A stretch of DNA of 64,000 nt from Anoplopoma fimbria (lineage: Eukaryota; Chordata; Actinopteri; Perciformes; Anoplopomatidae): positions 23,766,218-23,830,217 of the forward strand of contig NC_072456.1 in assembly GCF_027596085.1 (NCBI RefSeq), given 5' to 3'. The first letter of the stretch is position 1. Every line of letters begins with the position of its first letter. A program made the translations under genes and the position numbers. Below, one piece after another: positions 24,530 to 36,412 of the stretch. Below the pieces are notes generated by a model, which saw only the letters and a list, made by a program, of their open reading frames with translations, was not told the origin of the DNA and did no database searches.

Positions 24530-27500
24530 GTGGGTGGAGGTTTAAAGGGAGGAGATGAGGACAAGGACAGACCTGGCACAGACAGTGTAGCCTGAGTAAA
24601 TGTTTCTTGGTGAATTGCAAAAAAAACATTACACAGCAGGAAGTCCTAAATTTGGCAGATAAGTCGAACTCATTGTCTGTAATGTGAGGTAAATGCTAGT
24701 TGGAGCACTTCCACGATGGCAGATAAATCTCTTCAAATCAACCAGTTTTCCCAGTTCAGTCTTAAAGGGCCAGCGTGTAGCTTTTAGGAAGATCTATTGG
24801 CAGAGATGGCGTATTATGTTCATAACTGTTTTAATTCGTTTATAATCCCCTGAAACTAAGAATCATTGTGGTTTTTTTGTTAGCTTAGTTTGAGCCTTTC
24901 ATATCTACATAGGGAGCAGATTCCTCTTCACGTAGTACAGTACAGTAGCCCAGAACAGACAAACCAAACACTGGCTCTAGAGAGGATGATTTTTACGTTA
25001 CCTGATGGCCACCGTAGGTCCTGCACACCCTGCTCCTTTAAGTAAACAGGACAACGATTCCACAGCTACTGTAGGATACCTATGTGTTTTTTATGTACAT
25101 TTTGTTTTAGAAAGTTGGTAAAACAATGTTTAAGTCAAGTCTGAGGCTGTCTTAGACATATGAGAATGATCCCAACTACTTCCACACAGTGAGGCATACG
25201 GCTTATTAATGAAACACTCAGGATCGGCTGATACCCAAAGACCAGGTATCGGTTTCAGGACAGAAAATGTTGGATCAGTGTGGCCCTAAGTATTGTCATG
25301 TAATTATTGGACAGATTTCTTTTTAATCTGATGATGGATGAAACGTCGGGGGATTGCAAAAGTGATTGCGGTTCAGTTTTGACCTGCACATCTAGAGGCG
25401 CTCACTTTTTCTAAATAGCACCAGCAGCTGAGACCCACAAGTATTCAAAATGCAATATTCAAATGGTGAAAAAAAGGAACAGGATCTCTCAGAAACAAAG
25501 TTGAAGTCATCTGACCTGCTCACCGGATCATAAACCTATAAACGATAGCCAAAAAAACATTAAAATTCAAATTTGAAGTCATTACAAAAACACTCATGGA
25601 GCCGGCGTCTCTTCCCACTTTACAACTCTATAACTCAAGAAATATCTGGCGACTCTCACGGCCACCAATCACATTTAAACAAGTCACCAATCAATTTAAA
25701 TAATGGCAATTACATTGCCCTCACAATCTAACCAGCTCTCCCTGTGCTGTCTGCCTGCTACACACTGCTTTTACTATTGATTTATATCTACCCTTCTTCT
25801 TTATTATTATCATACTTGGCAATGACAGCTCTTGCCTTGTGTGTATTCCATAACTCAGTGATAAATGTCTGTCTGGCTCGGTTCTGAACGGGGCCTGAAG
25901 GGTTTTATCGAGCTCCCCGCTGAAAAACACCCGCAGGTGCCGAGTCGGTTCAGCCACATAAATGTGTATCACCTTTTGTCGCAATGAAAAGGTGCTACAG
26001 GCTCTGATGTAAGTATCCGTGACAGAACATTTAATATACTATCATATTCCTTCTTAGGATGTGATTTGTCTCCAAACTGGTGAAAAGAATCCCCACAGTG
26101 GGCGAAGTAACTCCATTTGTGTCCAGTGAAGGAAATGCAAGTGTCAGTAATGTTGAAACTGGATTAAATACGACCAGGGTGAAGACAAAAGTGGCACTTC
26201 ATTTAATTTAAATAGAATGATAAGAAATTGTACCATTCAACACGTATATTTGAATGGTTGTCATGTGTAGCAAAATCCACCCACCTGATATTTTAAGCAT
26301 GTTGTCCTGAATTATTGCAAATGCTATTTGATTTTATTTATTTTCAAATATCCACACATTTCATTCTTAGTTTTTCGCCCTCCTGGCAGTGCTCCACAGC
26401 CAGATCCCCGACAGTAATCCCCTGTAATATTGGATCCACCTTCTGTCTCAGACAGATGTCGGGACGGTGCCATCCATCTAGCGCTCATTTTTCTTCCACA
26501 CGCGTACAGTTACCAAAAACTGTGTTTAATTGCCTCGAAAATGGACGTCTCCACCCCTGCAATAAGGAGATCAGAGCCATTAGGAAGATTAATGGGCCCG
26601 GTAATGATGTTAAGCAGATACACCATGATTGAAATTCCATTACATACGTGCACGCACGTGCGCACGCCCTGTACAACCGTGGGAACGGACAGCTCGAAAA
26701 ACACACAAATGAGATTAACCCAAAACACCATTAGTGATATTCCCTTTCACACAAACAGAAAACTCATCAGCAGTACATCAGAGACAGTGACAGTAGATCT
26801 CCATTGTTGCTCGTCTCTCAGCTGCTGCTGTGCAGAGTTCAGAGACAAACGCAACAGGCTCCACATATGAAGCCCAGAGAACAATATGAAACCTCAATGA
26901 GCACTTCACTAATTTTATTTCTACATTCAATTTCAATTTGCCAGTCATGGAGAGTGACATTGAACCTGTGCAAACAGCTGCATGTTGCTTTTTGTGAGTC
27001 TGGAGGAGCTTTGTGAGACCTGGGGAAATAACCCAGATGATGTCATCAGGATTTTTTTTTTGTCAGTCCAGTTACCAAGATTTTTTTTTGGCATTGTACG
27101 TTTCTGCAAACCACGAAAATGTTAAATGTGGACGTTTTTGCATTTGGTCAGCAAGTTACGTCGTTGATCCAGCGACTGTCATTGAAAGTCATGTGGTAAA
27201 ATATAAGAAAGGAGGAAAAACAGTAAGGGCTAGATGTATTGGTCTAACAAACAAAGGACGTTCACCCCAGAGATGCAGTTCTCTTTTTTCTGTGTAGTTA
27301 CGTTGTTACGATTGAGGCAATCTGCTTTTCTGCAAGCATGATATAAAACGTTGCTAACATATCAACATATCAGTGGTTTATAGAAACATGCAATGGCAAT
27401 TTATCCTATGGCGACTGGGTTCTGAAAAGTTTAGGAGTATATCTGGGGATCCACCCATACCAGGATTTAAAAGTCAGGATATCTCGGCCTCCGTTTTTAT

Positions 27501-28008
27501 GCCCGCTTTTTTAACCCTAATCTCTGTAACCTATTTTACTTTTTGGGTCATTTTAATGAATCTGTGTTAGGAACACGAGTGCATACATTTCAAATGTAGT
27601 GAATGGAATTAAACGTCAATTTTCCAGACATGGATTATTTCGTGTTACAGTGCACAGTATATACTGTACAACCGTCGGACACAGTATCATGGAATGTATT
27701 GCAAACCAAAACAATTAGTGTGTTTCCATTCACCAGCTTTTATTCACATTTTCAATTTGAACATAAAGACCAAAGAGGAAATGCAGTAAAGTAAAAAAAT
27801 AAAATAAAGGTTGGGATAAAAGTTTTAAACTTGGCTGAAGTGGAAAAGTAAGGATATCAATGAAAATAAAATATGCTCATTTCCATTTCTTTTTTCTGTG
27901 TTTGTATTAGATTTTATTATGTTGTCAGGTGCTATTTCTTGGACTACCTTTTGTCTATTGTGTATTGTTCTGTATGCCTGTTTAATATCTGTGTTACCTC
28001 CTACTCAG
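24530..28008 (+). other. ncan intron between lectin exons 1 and 2
   Basis: A 3.5-kb intron. Besides a TTAA-flanked MITE at 24.76-25.04 kb it contains no recognisable repeat or exon. A stretch near 26.55-26.65 kb looks like ordered single-copy sequence. The 27.05-27.45 kb part shows simple homopolymer runs and nothing nameable. The acceptor is CTACTCAG ending at 28008. Confidence 0.8.
24762..25041. mobile_element. TTAA-flanked MITE (piggyBac-like non-autonomous element)
   Basis: The element begins TTAAAGGGCCAGCGTGTAG and ends GCTCCTTTAA, so TTAAAGG at one end is inverted as CCTTTAA at the other, with TTAA exactly at both boundaries. It is 280 bp, non-coding, with inner sequence such as CCCCTGAAACTAAGAATCAT that I associate with a very abundant spiny-rayed-fish MITE. 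TTAA target sites are characteristic of piggyBac transposases. The superfamily assignment is an inference. Confidence 0.7.
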
Positions 28009-28091
28009 GTCTAAGCCATGACAACACCTGGATCGGGTTGAATGATCGTATAGTGGAGGACGACTTTCAATGGACCGACAAGATGGACCTG
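28009..28091 (+). CDS. ncan: ncan exon: C-type lectin domain, part 2
   Basis: An 83-nt exon, phase 1 at its start and phase 0 at its end, encoding [20 protein letters not shown] followed by [14 protein letters not shown] is the highly conserved CTLD core (the WIGL motif), and QWTD forms part of the long-loop region. The length of 83 nt equals the middle CTLD exon of lecticans. The donor is GTGAGG from 28092. The residues [12 protein letters not shown] favour neurocan over versican, where WIGLNDKMFE is found. Confidence 0.97.
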
Positions 28092-28565
28092 GTGAGGAAC
28101 AAGCTGTTCCTGTTTAGTCTCTGAGTGAGCTTAGTCGATCCCAGCAGAGTTTAAGGCTCCAGAGAAACTGAATACAATCAGTATCGCAGCTTGAGACATC
28201 CTGAACAGCAGTTTGTTAAAAAAAAAAAAAAAGAATGCTAGAAAAATAATCCATGAATTTGTTTTCCATTGTGATCCCAACAAAAAAAATTCAATACAGC
28301 TTCTACTAGTGATAATAACAGCATATCTTTACTCCTGTTTTTTTTGTGAGTTGTATCCTAATTTCCCATCATAACATACAAAAACATCACAACGTCAAAT
28401 ATAGAACATGAAATAAAATAATGTTCTGCACAGAATGGATCATTGTGAAAAAGTCAGTGATTAGTCTCTGATGTCAAGAAAATTATGTTTAATTTGAGTT
28501 TTCAAAGACACAGTTCTTTGTCTAGTGTCTGACTGTTTTTTTTTTTTTTTTGTTCTTGTGTGCAG
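28092..28565 (+). other. Short ncan intron between lectin exons 2 and 3
   Basis: This is the shortest ncan intron here (474 bp). It has AT-rich content, an A run near 28217-28231 and a long T run (about 28536-28551) that serves as the polypyrimidine tract before the TGCAG acceptor. No repeat is recognised. Confidence 0.95.
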
Positions 28566-28710
28566 CAATATGAGAACTGGCGTGAAAACCAGCCGGACAA
28601 CTTCTTTGCCGGAGGAGAAGACTGCGTGGTTATGATCGCTCACGAGAACGGCAAATGGAACGACGTGCCCTGCAACTACAATCTGCCCTACGTCTGCAAG
28701 AAGGGAACAG
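28566..28710 (+). CDS. ncan: ncan exon: C-type lectin domain, part 3 (carbohydrate-site region)
   Basis: A 145-nt exon, phase 0 at its start and phase 1 at its end, with donor GTGAGA from 28711. It encodes [20 protein letters not shown], then [19 protein letters not shown] and [12 protein letters not shown] in the long loop and WND in beta-4 are the canonical calcium and ligand positions of CTLDs; QPD is the galactose-type signature. Three cysteines (EDC, VPC, YVC) complete the disulfides. The length matches the third CTLD exon of lecticans. The sequence is almost identical to mammalian neurocan as I recall it. The donor is followed by an AG-rich GAGAGGAGAGGAGAG stretch that could act as an intronic splicing signal. 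Confidence 0.97.
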
Positions 28711-28769
28711 GTGAGAGCAACGAGAGGAGAGGAGAGGAGAGATTGGCATGGAGTGACTTCTACTGGGTA

Positions 28770-29302
28770 TTAAACAGGCCCTATTGTGCTATTTTCCGGG
28801 TGCATATTTTCATCTCAAGTTACAGTTACGACATGTTTACATGTGTTAATGCTCATAATCCTCCTTGTTTTTATCATCCTGGCTGTCCTGCAGCACCTCT
28901 TCTCACCCTCTCTCTGAAATGCTCCGTTGTAGCACTGGCTCCTCCCTCCAGAAAGCAAAGTCTGCTCTGATTGGTCAGCTAGCCCGCTCTCAACCTTTCA
29001 CATTTCAAAAAACTCTTCCTCCCGAGCTTCAGCTCCGTCTCTCTCTTTTGTTGTTTGAGGGCCAAACTAGCTGGAAGGAGTTTTACATCACTTCTGTAAC
29101 ATTGTGACCTCATAAAGTTACGGAAGTGAAGGAGAGAATTCAATGGAGCCGTTTCAGGCAGCTCAGGAGCTTCTGAGGGGGAGGGTAACTCCTTTTATGC
29201 GTGGACTTCAGGTTTTACACTCTACGGACCTTTCACATAAAAATATATATAACACACTAAAGAAGAGGGGAAAAGTGGAAAAGCATAATAGGGCCACTTT
29301 TA
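28770..29302. mobile_element. MITE B1 (TTAA-associated, about 530 bp)
   Basis: It starts TTAAACAGGCCCTATTGTGC and ends GCATAATAGGGCCACTTTTA; the GGCCCTATTATGC-type ends form an inverted repeat. The right boundary reads TTTA where TTAA is expected, probably by mutation. The whole length matches, in inverted orientation, the element at 41452-41973. No transposase is encoded. piggyBac-like mobilisation is inferred from the TTAA boundaries. Confidence 0.75.
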
Positions 29303-29595
29303 GACGACTGACGGAGAGGTAAGGAGGCGGAGAGCAGCCGGATCAAAAATACGAACACTGAAAAAGAGAAAGAAGCTGTGAGGAGACATCGGATTTAAAA
29401 AGTGAAACGGTGAGGAATCGGACGTAAGGAGGCAGAGTGTGGAGGGGAGAAAAAAAAACAGGCAGAGTAGAAACAACCTCGCTCTGCTGTCAGTTCTTTA
29501 ATCTGAGAGTGAAAAGTGAGAAAAGATGAACAAAATGTTCTCATAACTGGTTTACTCACAAGCTCACGAGTGTTGCAGCCTAATTCTGACAGCAC

Positions 29596-30309
29596 ATGTG
29601 CCTTCGCGAACATCCTGGCGATGTCATACTTAACTTTAAACACGTCTCCGTGCAGAGGAAGAGATTAGCACCGAGCCTCTTCAATCAGCCCACGAACTCT
29701 CAGATTCACACTCATTACTGCTCACCAGCACCCCTTCTTCTGTCTCTCCTCGTCCTCCAGCACGACTTTAAAAAGTTCTCTGTGTACTCAATGTCCTCTG
29801 CTAAATGTTCTGTTTTAGTTACGTTAAGCACTTCTTGGGGGCAGAATGTACTTTATGCTTCATGTTCAGGAAACATCAACTCAGCAAAACGAGGTGAGCA
29901 AACTTGTTGGTTGGTTAAGTTTCCTTTTATTGCGCCGCTACCTCAGCTTTCAGCTGCCCCTCTTTGGCGCTGGTGTCAGGCCGCCACCTGCTCCTCTGAG
30001 AGCCTATTAGAGCTTTATCTTTTGCTACAAATTTGCATACAGGTCGGATTTTACGACCGATGGCAGGAAGACAGCCGCGTTAGTAGCGTGGTGGAGTTCT
30101 ACCTGGCAGGTTTTAAAGAAATACTGGGACACAAGAAGCCAACGGTGGCTGAATCCCCGAAGCTTTCCCCGGAGCTTTGGATGGAACAAGCTTTGTGCTT
30201 TAGCTGTGGGGCATTTGGACGTAAAAATCCTTCACTTTTACTCTCAAGCTTGAAAAGAAAAACTTTTAATCATAGACCTGAGATGACTGCAGAACAGAAA
30301 CAGAGGTGA
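29596..30309 (+). other. Unrecognised 237-codon open frame within an ncan intron
   Basis: This is the longest ATG-initiated open frame in the window, and it is intronic on the sense strand. The predicted protein has no domain I recognise, and its composition shifts along its length (Leu/Ser-rich middle, basic end). It ends at TGA just after CAGAG/GTGAGC, a strong consensus splice donor at about 30306-30311. It does not continue an ncan exon. It could be chance, a decayed transposon segment, or an alternative terminal or first exon. No function is proposed. Confidence 0.2.
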
Positions 30310-30659
30310 GCACACACCTTTTGGGAAAGGTTTTGGAGTGAATTTACAAAACATCATTGATCCTTGTGAATTTTATGTGAGCTGAAGAAATATGTGTATT
30401 TAACTTTGATGTGAATGTCTGTTTTTTGGACATTTAGTAGGGGTTCAAAAACCAAGAAAAAAGTTGGCATTAATTTGATTTACAATCCCCTTGCATTGGG
30501 TAAATCATTCAGTCTGATTGGTTATTCCTGCTGTGAGCATAAACGTCATCAATCACGTGATCACTTGTGAGCTGCTCTGCTGTAAGTAGGTGCAAAGTTT
30601 CACTTTCAGCAGATAATTCTTTGGGTGAGGCATTATGTTTTCACGTTGTCAGTCCATCC

Positions 30660-30905
30660 GTACGTATAGACGTCCCATTTTTGTTAACGAGATATCTTAA
30701 GAATGCCTTGAGGGAATTTGTTGAAATTTTGCACAAACGTCCATTTTGACTCAAGGAAGTGGTCAAAGGTCACTGTGACCTCACGCCCGTCCCATCCTCG
30801 TGATATCTCAGGTACGCCTTGAGGGATATTCTTTGCACAAATGTCTAATTGGATAAAATAATGAATTGATGACATTTTCGACGGACGGACATGGTTGGTG
30901 AAGGC
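30660..30905. repeat. Dispersed repeat with two diverged internal units
   Basis: The segments GATATCTTAAGAATGCCTTG (about 30690) and GATATCTCAGGTACGCCTTG (about 30813) begin two related units, each continuing with GAGGGA and a TTGCACAAA block. Between them lies GTCAAAGGTCACTGTGACCT. I recognise this as a tandem-type dispersed repeat common in acanthomorph genomes. It is not coding. Confidence 0.65.
30767..30781. promoter_or_regulatory. Perfect palindromic estrogen response element motif
   Basis: AGGTCACTGTGACCT matches the 15-bp consensus AGGTCA-nnn-TGACCT exactly. The preceding bases create GGTCAAAGGTCA, a DR1-like half-site pair that RXR heterodimers or HNF4 can bind. It lies inside a dispersed repeat in the ncan intron. 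Receptor binding in vivo is unproven. Confidence 0.6.
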
Positions 30906-31999
30906 ACACAACCACCAGGCTGTAATTCCAGTTTACTTCAAACTCTTAAAAGCACTCTTAAATGTAACTCTGACTTTGATAAATGTTGGATTATTTAAAT
31001 AATCCCATATTGATGTGGACATGGATGTTGATGGTAGATGAGGGTATTAGTCAGATAATAAAATAAATCTTTCCTTGGTAGGTTTATGACATTTAGGTTC
31101 ATGGTTGTCATCTTAACCCGTAAGCTTATGGAGGTGTTTGACTTATCCGTATGTAGAACTGATAAAAATAACTTCCCTCATCGTCACTGAATATAAGATG
31201 AGCTTTAACATAAAAGCCTCACAGGCCTAACTGATGTGTTATTTTAAGCAAATGATTTGTCCTTTAACAGATGCTTTGTCATCAGAGGCCCCAAGCGTAG
31301 AGAGCGTTCTTCTAAAGCCTCAGGCAACGAGCACTTCTCCATTTCTATTCCTGAATGAAAGGAAAGGTATTTCCCTCACGAGCAAGAAGTTGCACCACCT
31401 CCTCCGATGCACTTTGTCACAAGTCCCCAGCATCCAGCCCACCTCTGACCTTAATCAGTCAGCTACAATCACCATTTATTTTCATCTTTCCCCCACCGCC
31501 TCCACCGTCAGCCTCTTCTTTCACTCTCAGTAACCCCATGTAATGTCTCGTCTTATCAGAGGAGTCTGTCAGATCCATGCTGAGTATTCTCCGCCTTGTT
31601 TTTCCTAATGCCCACAGCTCATGTGATCTGGTTCGTCTGCTCATCAGCGGTCCCTGGGTTCTGATTAGGTGATAACCACCATGTAAGCCTATCGGACACC
31701 TCGATCAGTCGCCCCTGGGGCTGGTCAGGATGATGTGTCATACAGATGGAGATGATTTTTTTTGTCATATAACTGAAGAGCGGTGACACTGTCATCTGAT
31801 GAGATGGCTGTCCGATATAGGGGAAAGAGAGCCAGACTCATCACACATATTATTTGTACAACCCACTCACACAAGCCTCTAATCATTCATCACACATGTA
31901 TTGAACACTTTTAAACTCATTGGTTTGTGCACTGCGGTTTTGAATCCTGAAGATCAGCATTTTAGCCATCGCCATCTTGGTTTCAGCTGTTGCCATTTA

Positions 32000-32375
32000 G
32001 TTTTTTTGGCAACCAGTGAACGGAAATTACCATATTTGGACTTGGGAGGAAGGCTTTATGGACGTCTTATATGGCTTTGGTAGGAACCTGTCAATCACAA
32101 GTTAGCCCCGCCCTAAAGTATACCCTGCTGTATCATGTACTTGACTCTAAACAAGACCATAATTTACAAAATGAACATCATGCTGTATTGAAGAAGATTT
32201 AAAACAAGTGATTGAGACCATAAAATAATGTTTACAATGTTTACTGAGGTAATAAATCAAGAGAGAAGTAGAGTCATTTTCTCATAGACTTCTATACAAT
32301 CAGACATATTTTTGCAACTAGAGGAGTCGCCCCCTGCTGGCCATTAACTAGAATGCAAGTTAAAGGCACCTTCAT
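32000..32375 (-). repeat. Dispersed repeat family C, copy C2 (inverted)
   Basis: On the - strand it contains CTTGCATTCTAGTTAATGGC, CAGCAGGGGGCGACTCCTCT, the AGAAGTCTATGAGAAAATGA block and TTGATTTATTACCTCAGTAA, matching C1 (17.2 kb) and C3 (62.8 kb) block for block in reverse orientation relative to them. It ends near GATTGACAGGTTCC (32083-32096), with further family-like sequence to about 32000. Confidence 0.8.
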
Positions 32376-34575
32376 ATTGTCTTCCGTTTTCAGAACCTGA
32401 GGTTTCCCGCCTGCTTAAACCTGCTGATTTAGCCCCACCTCTGATTTCTGATTTCCTAGCTTTATAGCCAGCTAAATATCTGCTAAATGATGCTGTGTTG
32501 CTGTGGTTTCATCTGTTGCTGTGGTTTCATCTGTTTCATCTGTTGCACAAATGTTTTCAGATCATTAACAAGAGGTCTATAGGCCATTCAGAACTCCGAT
32601 ATTTCCCATATCATATAAACATGTAGAGTTTTGTGATCTTGAGTTACTTTTAACCTTTTTGTATTGATGATTTGGTAAGTTCAAACAAAGCATTTAATAC
32701 ATTCAGAAAGCAGTATTTTATTTCTGGAACATTTTTGTGTGGGGAAAAAGAGAAAAAATGTACTTAATTGAAAACAGTAGCACACAGCCAGTTTTACACT
32801 TCCACATTTGATCCAAGTAACAAGAGAGTCACGTACTCTTCTGCCTCTGAGCTCTTCCAGCGAGGACGAGCTGGAATTTACCCACAACAGGGCATGCAAG
32901 TAATGTGAAATTGTTCCATTTATTTTGATGGGTTGTTATGTACAGAGACGGGAAATCTAATTTTGCATGACACACTCAGCGCGCTCTCCAAGTGCTCTGG
33001 GAGATGATGGGCTGTCGTCAGTGCCTTTAGCAGTTGATTTGTCCATTGGTGTGTAATGTAACCATTGTAGGATACACATTGTGAGGAGTTAAACTGTCAA
33101 TTGTATTTTGAAAGTGAGGGGAAAAGTTTTTTTTTAACAGCTATGTGTGTGCACATGGAGTTGTTGAGTTAGTGTTTTGCACAATCCCCTCAAGGAGTTG
33201 ATATTTTAGTTCAGAAGGGCCTGGGGGGGAAGAGAAGTTCCCTTGTGTTTGAGGATCCACAACTGGAGGAGGGTGTATGTGTGTGTTTGTGCTGGGAAAT
33301 GACACACACTCCCACTGTGTTTAATTAAGGGAGGAACTCTTTATTTATATTTTCAAAGTAATAATTGATCCAGATGTTGATTTATATTTAATATTTAGTG
33401 ATGAAGATGAATCTGTGCAGTGACAAAGAGGAGATAAAGGTCGTCTTTACAAAGTCCACCTGAGGAGCCACAGGGAGAAGGTCTCGTCCTTTTGTAGACA
33501 TCGCTGCTGCAGATAGTTACATCCTCCACAGGGAGATGTGTGCAGGGACACAGCGGTCCACGACCCACCAGACCTCCAAGGTCTGCAATGCTCACTGGCT
33601 CACATTAATCTGCAACCCTGAAGTGAACAATGTATTAAGAGTTTTGGGGGATTTTTGCAGAAACTAAGCTCTATGGCCAAAATTTTTTATAATAATTACA
33701 TGTTTTGTTCAGCAAGATTATCTTTACAAATGAACACAAATGTTATGGTTTTAGAAGCATGAATACAATTGCCAGAAGTAAAAAGCTAACGTTAAGCTAT
33801 GAGCCAAGAAGTTCCGTTAACCACGTGTTTAAAACTGCAACTGTTTCAAAACGTAAAAATGAAACGGGCATGAATGTCCTTTTGAGAGTCATTGGCAAAT
33901 TCCCTATGCCGTCCTTTACGTATGACAATTGTGACAAGTAAGTTATGTGCTGTAACAACAAACAGGAGTAGTTTACTTCTGGGAGCATTTGGTTGCTTTT
34001 CAGAGGTGCTGGACAAGCAGATTACCTTTGTGTGATTTATTCCGAAGCCTCAAATTGTTGTTTTTCCTTATTGGGATTTTCCCCCTGTTTCCAGTCTTTA
34101 TCCTTAGCTAAGCTAACGTGTCCTAGCAACAGCTCCGTAGTTGACGCATGCATGGATTACAATTTTCTCATCCAAGAAGCAAGAAGGGCTTTTTCACAAA
34201 ACTATTATTTTAATTATGGCAACAATCTTGACAGGACTTCGTGCTGCCTCAATGAAATAGTTTATTGACATATATAATTGGTACTGAGCCATTGTAAACG
34301 TTAATGGTGACACTTGTGCTTTTGTTGTTGTGACAAATTGCTGCGTGATATCCCATGTTTGCTGATGTACCTCAGAAGTTAAGGACACACTGTGGTCTAT
34401 GTAGTACTTTTGTACTACGTGGTATATAGTAATCTAAAACATCACTATTTTCCACCTTTTGTATCTGCGAGGTGATCTGGGCAGAAAACATCCACACAAA
34501 GATCTCCTGAGGTTTGTTATTTAATAAACAAGACTGAATACGTCCACGGATAGCATTTCCATGCGAGACACCCAA

Positions 34576-34578
<3 letters not shown>

Positions 34579-34620
<42 letters not shown>
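34579..34620. repeat. (CA)n microsatellite
   Basis: Twenty-one uninterrupted CA units within the lectin-CCP intron. Confidence 0.96.
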
Positions 34621-34622
<2 letters not shown>

Positions 34623-35177
34623 TGATGCTCCCACAGCATTGCCAGTAGGTGTGCGGATGCTTTGAAGCCATGGAGGAGTGCTGAGAGGATCCAGCATCTA
34701 ACTGTCTGCAGCTCTCCCCGTGCTGCTTACTCACACGGACAACCTCCTGCTTCACGGCGACAGACCCTACCTCTAGATACATGTTGCTTTCAAGTACACA
34801 CCTAAAGAACATACACACATGCAAGCAGGTGAAACTTCCACTAAATGTCGGCTTAACTTAAATACCTTAAATCTGTGAGCCTGACATACGGTAATGTACA
34901 GTCTTTTTTTTTTTTTTTTTTTTTGAATAAGGATACATATTATGCTAAGAACACTCTTTAAAATCAACTCTCCTCTTTTCTTTTCTCTTTATTTTCAGTC
35001 TCCATCGTCTTCACCCAAACATCTCTATTTCTTCCGGGGTTTTTTATCCACCTTTGTTCCTCCAAGTTACAATCCAGACACTTTAAATAAGCGTCATCTT
35101 TTTGCTACTTGCTTTTCTAATGCCTACTTCACACTTCATGACTTTAGCCCTGATTTTTTAATCGCCAGCTCGCCAAC

Positions 35178-35560
35178 AAAAGCATTACATTTACATTACA
35201 TTACAGTCATTTAGCAGACGCTTTTATCCAAAGCGACTTACAATAAGTGTATTCAACATAGGTATTCAAGAGAACTACTAGTCACCTGAAGTCATAAGTG
35301 CATCTCCTTTCTTAAACAAGCATCTAAAAGCATAAACCAGAGCAAAAGTATAGTGCAGAAGCAAATTACTACGAATAGGATAAGTGCAAATAAACGAATA
35401 CATAAGTGCAACAACTAATACTAACAATAAGTGCTACGAGGAAGGCTCAGGGTAGTACTTCATGAAGAGGTGAGTTTAAAGATGGGCAGCGACTCTGCTG
35501 TCCTGACGTCAGTGGGGAGTTCATTCCACCACTGAGACCAATCGCCCCGAGGCAGCAGAT
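35178..35560 (-). mobile_element. Retroelement 3' end, copy A2 (longer)
   Basis: It carries the same 3' tail (reading GTCGCTTTGGATAAAAGCGT on the - strand) and the same adjoining sequence as copy A1 at 12.7 kb. It extends about 180 bp further in the 5' direction, with TTCATTCCACCACTGAGACC near its far end. The simple tail of ACATT units is at 35186-35205. Oriented on the - strand and 5'-truncated. Confidence 0.7.
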
Positions 35561-36235
35561 CAGAGGCAGATCTGCATTAGCTCCAGTGCTCAAGAAGCAG
35601 ATGTATCCAAGATATCTAGCAGGCTAAATACCTGGACCTGTCGGGGAGTCTGTTGGGGAGCTACAGCCAATGAGACAGGAGTTGAGGGGGAAACCTGGGG
35701 GACCTATTGTCGCCTCTGACGATAGGAACTTTTCTGTATGTGTGGCATTTTGCAACAGGGACCAAAGTTGTTGTTGCACCTGGAGGAAACAGGTTATAAA
35801 TAGTAAAAACGTGTGGAACGATCAACAAGCATGACTCCGCTCATGTTAGTACGTTATTTACCGTGCCACCTCTCATGGGATTCCTCCCCCGGGGACAGAT
35901 CTTGTAGTGTGTGACACCTTCACACCTTCAGTTATGTAGCGTGAAAACCACAACGACTCCAAGACTCCTGATTAGAAGAAAGCAAACGTGTTAACAGTTC
36001 AGCGATCTGACAGCTGTGAAAGTCAAGCAGTGTGTGTGTGTTACACAGAGTTAGCAACCTTTCTCCACTCTCTCCAGCTATGTGATTCAACAGATTCTAT
36101 CATTCCACATAGTCATGTCATCAATTATTGATGTAAAAAATATTGATTATTACAGCTTTGACTGTAGCCGCCATCTTGAGATTTTTTTCTAAATCTGTAC
36201 GTACACTTAAAGCAGTTTATAAAGGATGAGAGTGT

Positions 36236-36412
36236 AGATATTCTATTTAATTTAATTTAATTGTATTCTATTTAATTTTTATATTTAATTATATTTAATT
36301 ATATTTAATTATATTATATTTAATTTATTATTATATTATATTATATTATATTATATTATATTATATTATATTATATTATATTATATTATATTATATTATA
36401 TTATATATTATA
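36236..36412. repeat. AT-only simple repeat, ATTTAATT blocks and (TTATA)n array
   Basis: ATTTAATT-type blocks (36240-36330) pass into about 16 TTATA pentamers (36331-36412). The sequence has almost no G or C over 175 bp, so it is likely to be a site of DNA unwinding and length variation. Confidence 0.95.

Noticed and set aside
34904..34924. Poly(T) run as a processed-pseudogene or poly(A) tail on the minus strand
   Set aside because: No cDNA-like sequence and no target-site duplication are visible next to it. It is treated as simple sequence.
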